A stretch of DNA of 21,864 nt from DATLGB01 sp038258425 (GTDB lineage Bacteria; Actinomycetota; Thermoleophilia; Solirubrobacterales; Solirubrobacteraceae), in contig JBBSPV010000053.1 in the NCBI GenBank assembly GCA_038258425.1, positions 1 through 21,864 of the forward strand. Reading direction: 5' to 3'. The position numbers and the translations under genes are program-made. The notes beneath the pieces were generated by a model that was not told where the DNA came from, ran no database searches, and saw only the letters and a program-made list of their open reading frames with translations. Positions 1 through 8,166 of this stretch are shown here, one piece after another (the stretch's first letter is position 1; each line of letters starts with the position of its first letter).

Positions 1-124
1 CCCCCGGCGGGGGGCGCGGCCCGCGCGGGGCCGGGGGCGCCCGCCGCGGGGGGGGGCGGGGGGGGGGGGGGGGGGGGGGCGGGGGTGCCCCCCCCGCCCG
101 GACAACCCCCCCCCCCCCCCCCCC
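1..124. other. Low-complexity G/C run at window start
   Basis: This stretch is almost entirely G and C, with long homopolymer runs: more than 20 G around 57-79 and about 18 C around 107-124. It has no credible coding or regulatory content. The proline/arginine-rich frames that read through it have no start signal and no recognisable domain. Homopolymers of this kind at an edge are typical of assembly or base-calling artefacts at contig ends, so I would not interpret it biologically. Normal-looking sequence starts near 125. Confidence 0.7.
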
Positions 125-147
125 GGGTGTCGACGGCGCCCAGCGGC

Positions 148-172
148 AACTGGTACAACCAGTGGACCAGTG
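148..172. promoter_or_regulatory. FadR/GntR-type operator at the GntR start codon
   Basis: AACTGGT (148-154) and ACCAGTG (158-164) form an inverted repeat around the spacer ACA. A second ACCAGTG half-site follows at 166-172 and runs into the GTG start codon at 170. The FadR subfamily of GntR regulators is known to bind TGGT-N3-ACCA-type palindromes, and this site fits that pattern closely. Its position suggests that the downstream regulator represses itself. TACAAC at 153-158 could be the -10 element. Binding is inferred from sequence only. Confidence 0.6.
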
Positions 173-904
173 CCCGCCTCCGCCGCCGCCGCCGCCACGA
201 CACCGATCGAGCGCCGCCTCGTCTCGGAGGCCGTCTTCGACCGCCTCCTCGCCGACGTCCTCGCCGGCCGCCTCGACCCGGGCGACGCGCTGCCCGCGGA
301 ACGCCAGCTGAGCGAGGCCTTCGGGGTCAACCGCCACGCCGTCCGCGAGGCGCTCAAGCGCCTCCAGCAGGCCGGGCTCGTCCAGGTCGCCCAGGGCGGC
401 GCGACGCGCGTGAAGGACTGGCGCGCCGAGGCGGGGCTCGACGTCCTCACGAGCCTCATCTCCGTCGCCCAGGGCGACGCCCGCGCCGCGCTGCTGGGCG
501 ACGTCGTCGAGCTGCGCGCGTGCGTCGGCGAGGACGCCGCCCGCCGCTGCGCCGAGCGCGCCCCGCAGGCGCCGCGGGCCGCCGCGGCGATGGATCCGGA
601 CGCGCCCTTCGCCGCCCGCGCCGAGCGCTACGTCGCGTTCTGGGCCGCGATCGTCACCGGGGCGGGCAACCTCGCCACCCGGTTGGCCTTCAACACCCTG
701 GTGCAGGCCCAGCGCACGGGCGATCTGGATCCGCGGCTCTACACCGCCGAGATCGACGACGCCCGGGCCCAGGGCCGGCTCGTCGCCGCCATCGCCGCGG
801 GCGACGCCGACCGCGCCGCCGCGCGCGCCCGCGACCTGCTGCAGCGCACCGTGGAGGCCGCGGAGCGACGCGGTGACCAAGGCTCCTGGGCGGGGGCCGA
901 ATGA
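170..904 (+). CDS. GntR-family regulator, FadR subfamily (FCD)
   Basis: This is a DNA-binding transcriptional regulator of 244 residues. Residues ~17-85 are a GntR winged helix-turn-helix, with the hallmark stretch around LPAERQLSEAFGVNRHAVRE (41-60) followed by ALKRLQQAGLV. The all-helical C-terminal part (~95-235) has the size and helix pattern of an FCD effector domain. That half contains no histidine, so the usual Asp/His metal site of FCD proteins is not apparent. The GTG start at 170 puts the winged helix near the N-terminus and sits on a FadR-like operator. The stop overlaps the next start as ATGA at 901-904, so regulator and sterol-desaturase-like enzyme are translationally coupled. 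I infer that it controls this operon in response to a small molecule, possibly an acyl compound. The ligand cannot be read from the sequence. Confidence 0.85.
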   Translation: MPASAAAAATTPIERRLVSEAVFDRLLADVLAGRLDPGDALPAERQLSEAFGVNRHAVREALKRLQQAGLVQVAQGGATRVKDWRAEAGLDVLTSLISVAQGDARAALLGDVVELRACVGEDAARRCAERAPQAPRAAAAMDPDAPFAARAERYVAFWAAIVTGAGNLATRLAFNTLVQAQRTGDLDPRLYTAEIDDARAQGRLVAAIAAGDADRAAARARDLLQRTVEAAERRGDQGSWAGAE

Positions 905-1731
905 CCGAGGTCCTCTACTACGCGATCCCGTTCTTCATCCTGCTGCTGATCGCGGAGGCCGTGAGCTTCCGCGACGCGGCGGAGGACCACGACCTGATCG
1001 GCTACGAGCTGCGCGACACGCGGACGTCACTGCTGCTCGGCATGGGCAACGTCGTCGTCAACGTCGGCTGGAAGGCGATCGTCGTCGTCCTCTACGCCGC
1101 GCTCTACGCGCTCACGCCGCTGCGCCTCGACCCCCACAACCCGCTCACCTGGGTCGCGCTGTTCGTCGCCGACGACCTCTCCTACTACTGGTTCCACCGG
1201 GTCAGCCACGAGAGCCGGCTGTTCTGGGCCAGCCACGTCGTCCACCACTCCTCCGAGCACTACAACCTCTCGACGGCGCTGCGCCAGACCTGGGTGCCGA
1301 TGACCTACCTGCCGTTCTGGCTCTGGATGCCGCTCGTCGGCTTCCCCGTGTGGATGGTCCTGCTGGCCCAGTCCTGGAGCCTCATCTACCAGTTCTGGAT
1401 CCACACGGAGCGGGTGCGACGCCTGCCGCGGCCGCTGGAGCTCGTGCTCAACACGCCGTCGCATCACCGTGTCCACCACGGTTCCAACGACGTCTACCTC
1501 GACCGCAACTACGGGGGCATCCTCATCGTCTGGGACCGGCTCTTCGGCACGCAGACCGACGAGCGCGAGCGTGTGCGCTACGGCCTGACGAAGAACGTGC
1601 ACACGTTCAATCCCGTGCGGGTCGCCTTCCACGAGTACGTCGCCATGTGGGGCGACGTCCGTCGCGCCGCCCGCTGGCGCGACAAGCTCGGCGTGCTCTA
1701 CCACGGGCCGGGATGGTCGCCGCCGGGCTGA
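901..1731 (+). CDS. Sterol desaturase / fatty acid hydroxylase family membrane protein
   Basis: This is an integral-membrane di-iron oxygenase of the sterol desaturase/fatty acid hydroxylase superfamily (276 residues). Members insert oxygen or a double bond into lipid substrates at the cytoplasmic membrane. The histidine boxes are visible: H99-x3-H103 (FHRVSH), H112-x2-H115-H116 (HVVHH), H168, and H189-x2-H192-H193 (HHRVHH), followed by the typical NYGGILIVWDRLFGT stretch at ~203-217. Hydrophobic segments lie at about 6-20, 45-72, 83-96 and 135-166. It overlaps the upstream GntR gene by four bases. The substrate (sterol, carotenoid, fatty acid or alkylglycerol) is not determinable. The stop codon lies inside the first copy of a tandem repeat. 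Confidence 0.9.
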   Translation: MTEVLYYAIPFFILLLIAEAVSFRDAAEDHDLIGYELRDTRTSLLLGMGNVVVNVGWKAIVVVLYAALYALTPLRLDPHNPLTWVALFVADDLSYYWFHRVSHESRLFWASHVVHHSSEHYNLSTALRQTWVPMTYLPFWLWMPLVGFPVWMVLLAQSWSLIYQFWIHTERVRRLPRPLELVLNTPSHHRVHHGSNDVYLDRNYGGILIVWDRLFGTQTDERERVRYGLTKNVHTFNPVRVAFHEYVAMWGDVRRAARWRDKLGVLYHGPGWSPPG

Positions 1732-1862
1732 GCGGCGGGGCGGCGGGCTGAGCGGCGGGGCGGCGGGCTGAGCGGCGGGCGCCGGGCTGAGCGGCGGGGC
1801 GGCGGGCTGAGCGGCGGGCGCCGGGCTGAGCGGCGGGGCGCCGGGCTGAGCGGCGGGGCGGC
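1725..1862. repeat. Seven-copy 20-bp GC-rich tandem repeat
   Basis: Seven head-to-tail copies of GGGCTGAGCGGCGGGGCGGC start at 1725, 1745, 1765, 1784, 1804, 1823 and 1843. Copies 3 and 5 are 19 bp, having lost one G, and copies 3, 5 and 6 end in GCGCC or GGCGCC. The first copy overlaps the 3' end of the sterol-desaturase-family gene, so each copy repeats that gene's TGA. The array fills most of the gap before mntH. It looks like a minisatellite grown by replication slippage from the gene terminus. No function is evident. Confidence 0.9.
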
Positions 1863-1880
1863 GGGGTGTCCACGACCGGC

Positions 1881-1927
1881 GTGGAAGTCAGCGGTCGCAG
1901 GCTATGATTCTTGGCAAGCCAAGAATC
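1881..1927 (+). promoter_or_regulatory. mntH promoter with overlapping palindromic operator
   Basis: TATGAT at 1903-1908 is a near-consensus -10 element. A weak -35 candidate, GTGGAA, sits at 1881-1886 with a 16-base spacer. A perfect palindrome spans 1906-1927, with arms GATTCTTGGC (1906-1915) and GCCAAGAATC (1918-1927) around AA. It covers the end of the -10, the expected transcription start (~1915) and the whole short leader. A metal-loaded DtxR/MntR dimer typically binds a palindrome of about 20 bp in this position, and such a regulator is encoded in the same operon. I infer Mn-dependent autorepression. Confidence 0.75.
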
Positions 1928-1928
1928 G

Positions 1929-3215
1929 ATGTCCCTGCTGACGAAAACCCCCGACGTCCCCGACGTCACCCCCGGCGGGCCGACCCTGGCCGACCTCCGC
2001 GCGCGCGGCCGCGTCCGCGGCGGGCTCGCGCTGCTCGGCCCGGCCTTCGTCGCGGCCGTCGCCTACATCGATCCGGGCAACTTCGCGACGAACATCACCG
2101 GCGGTGCGCGATACGGCTACCTGCTCGTGTGGGTGATCGTCATGGCCAACCTCATGGCCATGCTCGTGCAGTACCTGTCCGCCAAGACCGGGATCGCCAC
2201 GGGCAAGAACCTCCCCGAGCTGTGCCGGGAGCACTTCCCACGACCCGCCGCCTGGGTGCTGTGGGGGCAGGCGGAGATCATCGCCATCGCCACCGACCTG
2301 GCGGAGTTCGTCGGCGCGGCGATCGCGCTGAACCTCCTCTTCGGGCTGCCGCCGTTGACCTCCGGCCTGATCACCGCGGTCGTGGCCTTCGGCATCCTCG
2401 GCCTGCAGACGCGCGGCTACCGGCGCTTCGAGCTCGTCATCGCCGGGCTGCTCGGCATCGTCCTGCTCGGCTTCCTCGTCGACCTCGCCAGCGTCGACGT
2501 GGACGGCGGCAAGGCGCTGAACGGGCTGATCCCAGGCCTGCAGGGCACCGACAGCCTCCTGCTGGCCGTCGGCATCCTCGGCGCGACGGTCATGCCGCAC
2601 GTCGTCTACCTGCACTCCGCGCTCACCCAGCGCCGCATCACGACGGACTCCGACGCCGAGCGGCGCACGCTGCTGCGCTTCGAGCGCATCGACGTCGCCG
2701 CCGCCATGGGCGTGGCCGGCGTCATCAACCTCGTCATGCTGCTCGTCGCCGCGTCGCTGTTCCACGACGCCGGACGCACGACGGTCGACTCGATCGAGGG
2801 CGCCCACGCGGGCTTCGAGACGCTGCTCGGCGGCGGCGCGGCGCTGGCCTTCGCGGTCGCCCTGCTGGCCTCGGGCCTGTCGAGCTCGAGCGTCGGCACC
2901 TACGCCGGCCAGGTCGTCATGCAGGGCTTCATCCGCCGGCGGATCCCGCTCTTCCTGCGCCGCGGCCTGACCATGGCGCCGTCGCTCGTGGTCCTCGGCG
3001 TCGGCGTGAACACGACTGACACGCTCGTCATCTCGCAGGTCGTGCTCTCCTTCGGCATCCCCTTCGCGCTCGTGCCGATGATCATGCTCACGCGCCGCCG
3101 CGACGTCATGGGCGCGCTCGCCAACCGGCCGCTCACCACCGCGCTGGCCTCCGTCGTCGCGGCGCTCATCATCGGACTGAACGGCTTCCTGCTGATCGAC
3201 ACGTTCTTCGGCTGA
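1929..3215 (+). CDS. mntH: Nramp-family divalent metal (Mn2+) transporter
   Basis: This is a proton-coupled Mn2+/Fe2+ importer of the Nramp family at the cytoplasmic membrane (428 residues from the ATG). Two family signatures are present: DPGN in TM1 (residues 48-51, in AYIDPGNFATN) and MPH in TM6 (222-224, in GATVMPHVVYLHS). About eleven hydrophobic segments follow in order. I chose the ATG at 1929. A TTG at 1911 would add six residues, but it lies upstream of the transcription start predicted from the -10 at 1903-1908. There is no Shine-Dalgarno, consistent with a very short leader. The stop overlaps the next start (TGATG, 3213-3217), coupling it to an MntR-type regulator. That partner and the operator favour manganese as the main substrate. 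Confidence 0.93.
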   Translation: MSLLTKTPDVPDVTPGGPTLADLRARGRVRGGLALLGPAFVAAVAYIDPGNFATNITGGARYGYLLVWVIVMANLMAMLVQYLSAKTGIATGKNLPELCREHFPRPAAWVLWGQAEIIAIATDLAEFVGAAIALNLLFGLPPLTSGLITAVVAFGILGLQTRGYRRFELVIAGLLGIVLLGFLVDLASVDVDGGKALNGLIPGLQGTDSLLLAVGILGATVMPHVVYLHSALTQRRITTDSDAERRTLLRFERIDVAAAMGVAGVINLVMLLVAASLFHDAGRTTVDSIEGAHAGFETLLGGGAALAFAVALLASGLSSSSVGTYAGQVVMQGFIRRRIPLFLRRGLTMAPSLVVLGVGVNTTDTLVISQVVLSFGIPFALVPMIMLTRRRDVMGALANRPLTTALASVVAALIIGLNGFLLIDTFFG

Positions 3216-3886
3216 TGCCCGTCCCGACGGCGGCGATCGAGGACTACACCAAGGCGATCTACGCCCTGCAGGAGCGTGCCGACCGCGGCGGCACGGTGGC
3301 GACCACGGCGCTGGCCGAGCGCCTCGGCGTCACCTCCGGCTCCGTGTCGGCCATGCTGCGCAAGCTCGACGTCGCCGGGCTCGTGACCCACGAGCCCTAT
3401 CACGGCGTCCGCCTCACGCCGCGCGGCGAGCGGGTCGCGCTCGAGGTCATCCGCCACCACCGCCTGATCGAGCTGTTCCTCGCCGAGGTCCTCGACATGC
3501 CGTGGGACCGGGTCCACGCCGAGGCGGAGGTGCTCGAGCACGTCCTCTCGGAGGAGCTCGAGGGGCTCATCGCCTCCAAGCTCGGCCACCCGACGGCGGA
3601 CCCCCACGGCGATCCGATCCCGACCGCCGAGCTCGAGCTCCCCGAGGCGCGCGGCATCGCCCTCGAGGTCCTCGAGGTCGGCGACGCGGGGATGTTCATG
3701 CGGGTCTCGGACGCCGATCCGGCCATGCTGCGCTGGCTCGCGGAGCGCTGCGTGCGGCCGGGCGACCGGCTCGAGGTCGTCGACAAGCAGCCCTTCGGCG
3801 GGCCGCTCACCGTGCGCGTGGGCGAGAGCGTGCACGTGCTCGGCGGTGGCATCGCAGCGGCGATGCGGATAGAACTCGACGCCTGA
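3215..3886 (+). CDS. mntR: DtxR-family Mn-dependent repressor
   Basis: This is a metal-dependent repressor of the DtxR/MntR family (223 residues). An N-terminal winged helix (~1-72) is followed by the metal-binding dimerisation domain (~73-140) and a C-terminal FeoA/SH3-like domain (~150-223). Aligned by eye on DtxR, the ligands are D10, E105, E108 and H109 at the primary site and H82, E86 and H101 at the ancillary site. DtxR has Met10 and Cys102 where this protein has Asp and Glu. Asp and Glu are the residues found in Mn-sensing MntR, so I call it Mn-responsive. It starts one base inside the mntH stop and probably binds the palindrome at 1906-1927. The long form with an SH3-like domain is the usual actinobacterial layout. 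Confidence 0.9.
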   Translation: MPVPTAAIEDYTKAIYALQERADRGGTVATTALAERLGVTSGSVSAMLRKLDVAGLVTHEPYHGVRLTPRGERVALEVIRHHRLIELFLAEVLDMPWDRVHAEAEVLEHVLSEELEGLIASKLGHPTADPHGDPIPTAELELPEARGIALEVLEVGDAGMFMRVSDADPAMLRWLAERCVRPGDRLEVVDKQPFGGPLTVRVGESVHVLGGGIAAAMRIELDA

Positions 3887-3913
3887 GGACGCTCCGACCG
3901 GGGCTTCGACGAC

Positions 3914-3920
3914 GAGGGAG
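3914..3920 (+). promoter_or_regulatory. Ribosome binding site of acyl-CoA synthetase
   Basis: GAGGGAG at 3914-3920 lies eight bases before the GTG at 3929. It favours that start over the in-frame ATG at 3941. Confidence 0.55.
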
Positions 3921-3928
3921 ACGTCGCT

Positions 3929-5557
<1,629 letters not shown>

Positions 5558-5561
5558 GCCC

Positions 5562-6116
5562 GTGGCCTACGCCGACGAGCAGCAGTGGGGCCGGCCGCCG
5601 CGGTGGCGGCGCTGGGCGGCGCGCATCCTCGCGCTCGCGGCGCTCGCGGCCTGCGTGCTGGGCATCTACGCGATCGTCCACGCCGGCACGCGCGACCACG
5701 CGTCCGCCACGGGCCCCATCAACGACCAGCTCACCGACGTCGAGACGACGGCCGGCCGGCTCGGCGACCGGCTCGAGGCGCTGAGGTCCGGCAGCTCGCC
5801 GAGGCGGGCGATCAGGGCCCAGCGCCGCGCGGTGGACGCCAACCGCACGGCGACGCGGGCGCTGACGGCCAGCGGGCCGGACGGGACGGACTCGCGCGAC
5901 TACGACCGGCTGGCCAACGGGCTCGACGCCCATCGGGAGCTGCTCAACGCGATCGGCGCGACGCTCGGCGACCCGTCGAGCCGGCTGCGCTTCCAGCTCG
6001 TCCCGCGGGCGGCGCGGGCGCGGCGGGCCCTGGCGGCGCTGCCCGACCCGCGCGGGCTGCCGGGCACGGTGCGCGGGATCGCCAGGCTCAAGGCCTGGGC
6101 GCGGGCGCAGTCGTGA
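5562..6116 (+). CDS. Unknown protein with N-terminal membrane anchor
   Basis: I do not recognise the family (184 residues). An N-terminal basic stretch (residues ~11-20, RPPRWRRWAA) is followed by one hydrophobic helix (~21-42), giving an inside-to-outside signal anchor. The rest is Arg/Ala/Leu-rich and mostly helical, with heptad-like stretches at ~53-75 (INDQLTDVETTAGRLGDRLE) and ~80-140, so a coiled-coil extracytoplasmic domain is plausible. It starts with GTG four bases after the acyl-CoA synthetase stop, and its TGA overlaps the GTG of the next gene (6113-6116). It therefore looks like a real member of that operon. No catalytic motif is visible. The coding call rests on context, composition and the anchor. 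Confidence 0.75.
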   Translation: MAYADEQQWGRPPRWRRWAARILALAALAACVLGIYAIVHAGTRDHASATGPINDQLTDVETTAGRLGDRLEALRSGSSPRRAIRAQRRAVDANRTATRALTASGPDGTDSRDYDRLANGLDAHRELLNAIGATLGDPSSRLRFQLVPRAARARRALAALPDPRGLPGTVRGIARLKAWARAQS

Positions 6117-7000
6117 GCGAGGGGATCCTGCACTGGGACGGCCTGGAGACCTGGTACCGCGTGGTCGGCGAGGCCGCGGGCGGACGCCTGCCGGTCGTCA
6201 TCTGCCACGGCGGCCCCGGCGCCACGCACGACTACGTCACGCGCATCGCCGACCTCGCGCGGGACGGGCGCGCGTGCGTGCTCTACGACCAGGTCGGCAA
6301 CGGCCGCTCGTCGCGGCGGCCGAACGCGCCGGCGGACTTCTGGACCGTGGCGCGCTTCAAGCGCGAGCTCGACCTGCTCGTCGACCACCTCGGCTGGCGC
6401 GGCGGCTACCACGTCGTCGGGCAGTCGTGGGGCGGCATGCTCGCGATGGAGCACGCGCTGGAGCACCCGGACGGGCTGCGCTCGATCGTCGTGGCCGACT
6501 CGCCGGCCTCCATGCACTCCTGGGTCCGCGAGGCCGGCCGCCTGCGCCGGGACCTCCCGGAGGACGTGCAGGCGACGCTGACCCGCCACGAGGAGGCGCA
6601 CACGACGGACGCCCCGGCCTACCGGGCGGCCATGCAGGTCTTCTACGACCGCCACGTCTGCCGCCTGCGGCCGCTGCCCGACGAGGTGGCCCGCTCCTTC
6701 GCGGCGCTCGAGGCCGACCCGACGGTCTACGGGACGATGAACGGGCCGAGCGAGTTCCACGTCGTGGGGACCCTGCGCGGGTGGGACATCTCGGACCGCC
6801 TGCCCGACATCGACCTCCCCGCCCTGCTCGTCTCGGGCGCCCACGACGAGGCCACGCCACGGATCGTCGCCGAGCTCCGCGACCGGATCCCGGCGGCCGA
6901 GTGGGTGCTCTTTCAGGCCTCGAGCCACATGCCCCACGTCGAGGAGCCGGACCGCTTCCTCGAGGTGGTGGGTCGCTTCCTCGCCCGCGTCGAGCGCTAG
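6113..7000 (+). CDS. Proline iminopeptidase-like alpha/beta hydrolase (S33)
   Basis: This is an alpha/beta-hydrolase of the proline-iminopeptidase (S33) type, 295 residues. The oxyanion-hole motif HGGPG is at 32-36, followed by YDQVGNGRSS (58-67), the nucleophile elbow GQSWGG (103-108, Ser105), the acid in VSGAHDEATP (Asp245) and the base near SSHMPHVEEP (probably His272). This pattern is shared by proline iminopeptidases and several amide or ester hydrolases, so it probably removes N-terminal residues from small peptides or cleaves related amides in the cytoplasm. The GTG at 6113 gives the family length and overlaps the upstream stop as GTGA. An open frame continues upstream of this start in the same phase, but it is the shadow of the preceding gene. 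Confidence 0.88.
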   Translation: MSEGILHWDGLETWYRVVGEAAGGRLPVVICHGGPGATHDYVTRIADLARDGRACVLYDQVGNGRSSRRPNAPADFWTVARFKRELDLLVDHLGWRGGYHVVGQSWGGMLAMEHALEHPDGLRSIVVADSPASMHSWVREAGRLRRDLPEDVQATLTRHEEAHTTDAPAYRAAMQVFYDRHVCRLRPLPDEVARSFAALEADPTVYGTMNGPSEFHVVGTLRGWDISDRLPDIDLPALLVSGAHDEATPRIVAELRDRIPAAEWVLFQASSHMPHVEEPDRFLEVVGRFLARVER

Positions 7001-7019
7001 CTTGTCCCCAGGGAGGAGG
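6998..7019 (+). promoter_or_regulatory. Promoter -10 candidate and strong RBS for 7025 gene
   Basis: TAGCTT at 6998-7003 fits the TANNNT -10 pattern and overlaps the preceding stop codon. AGGGAGGAGG at 7010-7019 is a near-perfect Shine-Dalgarno, five bases before the ATG at 7025. It is the strongest ribosome binding site in the window, where most starts have none. Confidence 0.55.
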
Positions 7020-7024
7020 CGCGC

Positions 7025-7636
7025 ATGGGTTCGACCGACGGCTTGACGTCACCGCGCAGGTTGTGCCGCTCGGGAGCGGTGGTCACCGGCGTGGCCTGCG
7101 GCTGGCTGCTGCTCATCGGCGGCGGCTCGTTCGCCCTGGTGATCGGCGCCTTCGCGGTGATCATGCTCGGCCTCGACTTCCTGCTGCCCTACACGGGCTC
7201 GTCGCGGGTGGACGCCGAGCGGGCGTTCGAGCTCAGCCGCCGGCCGTGCCGTCGCCGGCCGGCGTGGTGGCGCGACCGCGCGGGCGCGCCGGCCGGCCTC
7301 GTGATCCTCTCGGCCCCCGTGGCCGAGTGCGGCAACCGCCGGCCGCTCGGGCAGCAGCGCATCTCGGTCAACCTCATCGTCGGGACCGCCGACGCCGAGC
7401 GCGCCCGCGACTTCGGGCCCGGCTTCGCGCCGCCCCGCTGGGTGCGGGGGCGCTGGGAGCTCATGTGGATCGCGAGCCGGCGCGGGATCGGGATGCCGCC
7501 GATCTCGGTGGCCCGGGTCGAGGGCTTCTACTACGTCCTCGACGGCCATCTGCGCGTCTCGGTGGCCCGGTCGCTCGGCGCCGCCGACCTCGAGGCGCGG
7601 GTCACCGAGCTGACGCCGACCCCACTCCCGTTCTGA
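7025..7636 (+). CDS. Membrane protein with C-terminal ParB-like motif
   Basis: A 203-residue protein with two closely spaced membrane helices near the N-terminus (~16-36 and 38-56), a basic linker (71-84), a middle region of unknown type (~88-145), and a C-terminal segment (~153-196). In that segment, GFYYVLDGHLRVSVARSLGA resembles the core of ParB/sulfiredoxin-like folds, where D-G-H-x-R-V-x-A-A-R is typical. It has no ParB helix-turn-helix, so it is not a partition protein. The role is unknown; a membrane-tethered nucleotide-binding or nuclease-like domain is conceivable. It has its own very strong ribosome binding site and converges with the lipoprotein gene, leaving seven bases between the stops. 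Confidence 0.8.
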   Translation: MGSTDGLTSPRRLCRSGAVVTGVACGWLLLIGGGSFALVIGAFAVIMLGLDFLLPYTGSSRVDAERAFELSRRPCRRRPAWWRDRAGAPAGLVILSAPVAECGNRRPLGQQRISVNLIVGTADAERARDFGPGFAPPRWVRGRWELMWIASRRGIGMPPISVARVEGFYYVLDGHLRVSVARSLGAADLEARVTELTPTPLPF

Positions 7637-7643
7637 CGCCGCC

Positions 7644-8129
7644 CTAGACCTTCGGCCGCGGCGTCCGTGCGGGACCGGTCTCCGGCCGGGCGCGCAGCCA
7701 CTCGACGATCCGGCCCCCGCGGATGGTGAAGAGCACCCCGGCCCGGGCGCCCGTGCCGGAGCCGCACGGCTCGGGCGCGCCGGGGCGCTCCGTGAGCGTG
7801 TAGGTCGCGAGCACGCGGTCGCGGCCGACCTTGCGGGCGCGCAGCAGCACCGCGCCGCACGGCAGCGACGAGTTGAAGGCGTCGACCTCGAGCCGGGACC
7901 GCACGCGCACCGGCGGCGGCCCGTTCTCGATCGTCGCGGGCAGGGCGAACAGCGCCGAGGCCCGCTTGATGTCGTCGGCCCGCACGGCCTGCGCCCACGT
8001 GCGGGCGACCGCGACGCGCTCCGTCGGCAGCGGGGCGGGCGTCGGGTCGACCGGTCGCGGCTCGGGCTTGGAGCCGCCGCAGCCGGCCGCCGCGGCGAGG
8101 ACCGGCAGGACGAGCGCGCGACGCCACAT
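7644..8129 (-). CDS. Putative lipoprotein
   Basis: From the ATG at 8129 the protein has 161 residues and begins MWRRALVLPVLAAAAGC, a compact lipoprotein signal peptide with lipobox AAGC at Cys17. The start at 8129 is preferred over an upstream in-frame start near 8174 because it gives the canonical signal peptide. The mature part has a Pro-rich spacer (~20-38). A domain of about 110 residues follows, with an N-terminal helix ARTWAQAVRADDIKRASALFA and later strands (VLATYTLTER, GVLFTIRGGRIVEW). This suggests an NTF2/SnoaL-like cone fold, but no active site is evident. It is probably anchored at the outer face of the membrane. It is divergent from the SDR gene, with 37 bases between the starts. 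Confidence 0.8.
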   Translation of the reverse strand: MWRRALVLPVLAAAAGCGGSKPEPRPVDPTPAPLPTERVAVARTWAQAVRADDIKRASALFALPATIENGPPPVRVRSRLEVDAFNSSLPCGAVLLRARKVGRDRVLATYTLTERPGAPEPCGSGTGARAGVLFTIRGGRIVEWLRARPETGPARTPRPKV

Positions 8130-8150
8130 GCCCCAAGCGTCGCAGGCCGG

Positions 8151-8156
8151 TAGCGT
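8151..8156 (+). promoter_or_regulatory. Leaderless -10 candidate for SDR 8167
   Basis: TAGCGT fits TANNNT and ends ten bases before the GTG at 8167. There is no Shine-Dalgarno in between. It supports the GTG as the true start. Confidence 0.5.
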
Positions 8157-8166
8157 CCGCGCCGCA

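Noticed and set aside
85..876. Proline/arginine-rich plus-strand frame at the window start
   Set aside because: It begins inside the artefact-like homopolymer region and runs out of frame through the GntR gene.
1725..1862. Possible CRISPR-like array
   Set aside because: Units are directly adjacent with no unique spacers, so it is a simple tandem repeat.
1607..1969. Minus-strand frame with an RRSARRPAAQPGA peptide repeat
   Set aside because: The peptide repeat is only the translation of the DNA tandem repeat. The frame crosses the mntH promoter and has no start signal.
3901..3928. Small CGACG/CGTCG inverted repeat before the acyl-CoA synthetase
   Set aside because: Five-base arms are expected by chance in DNA this rich in GC, and no T-run or operator logic supports it.
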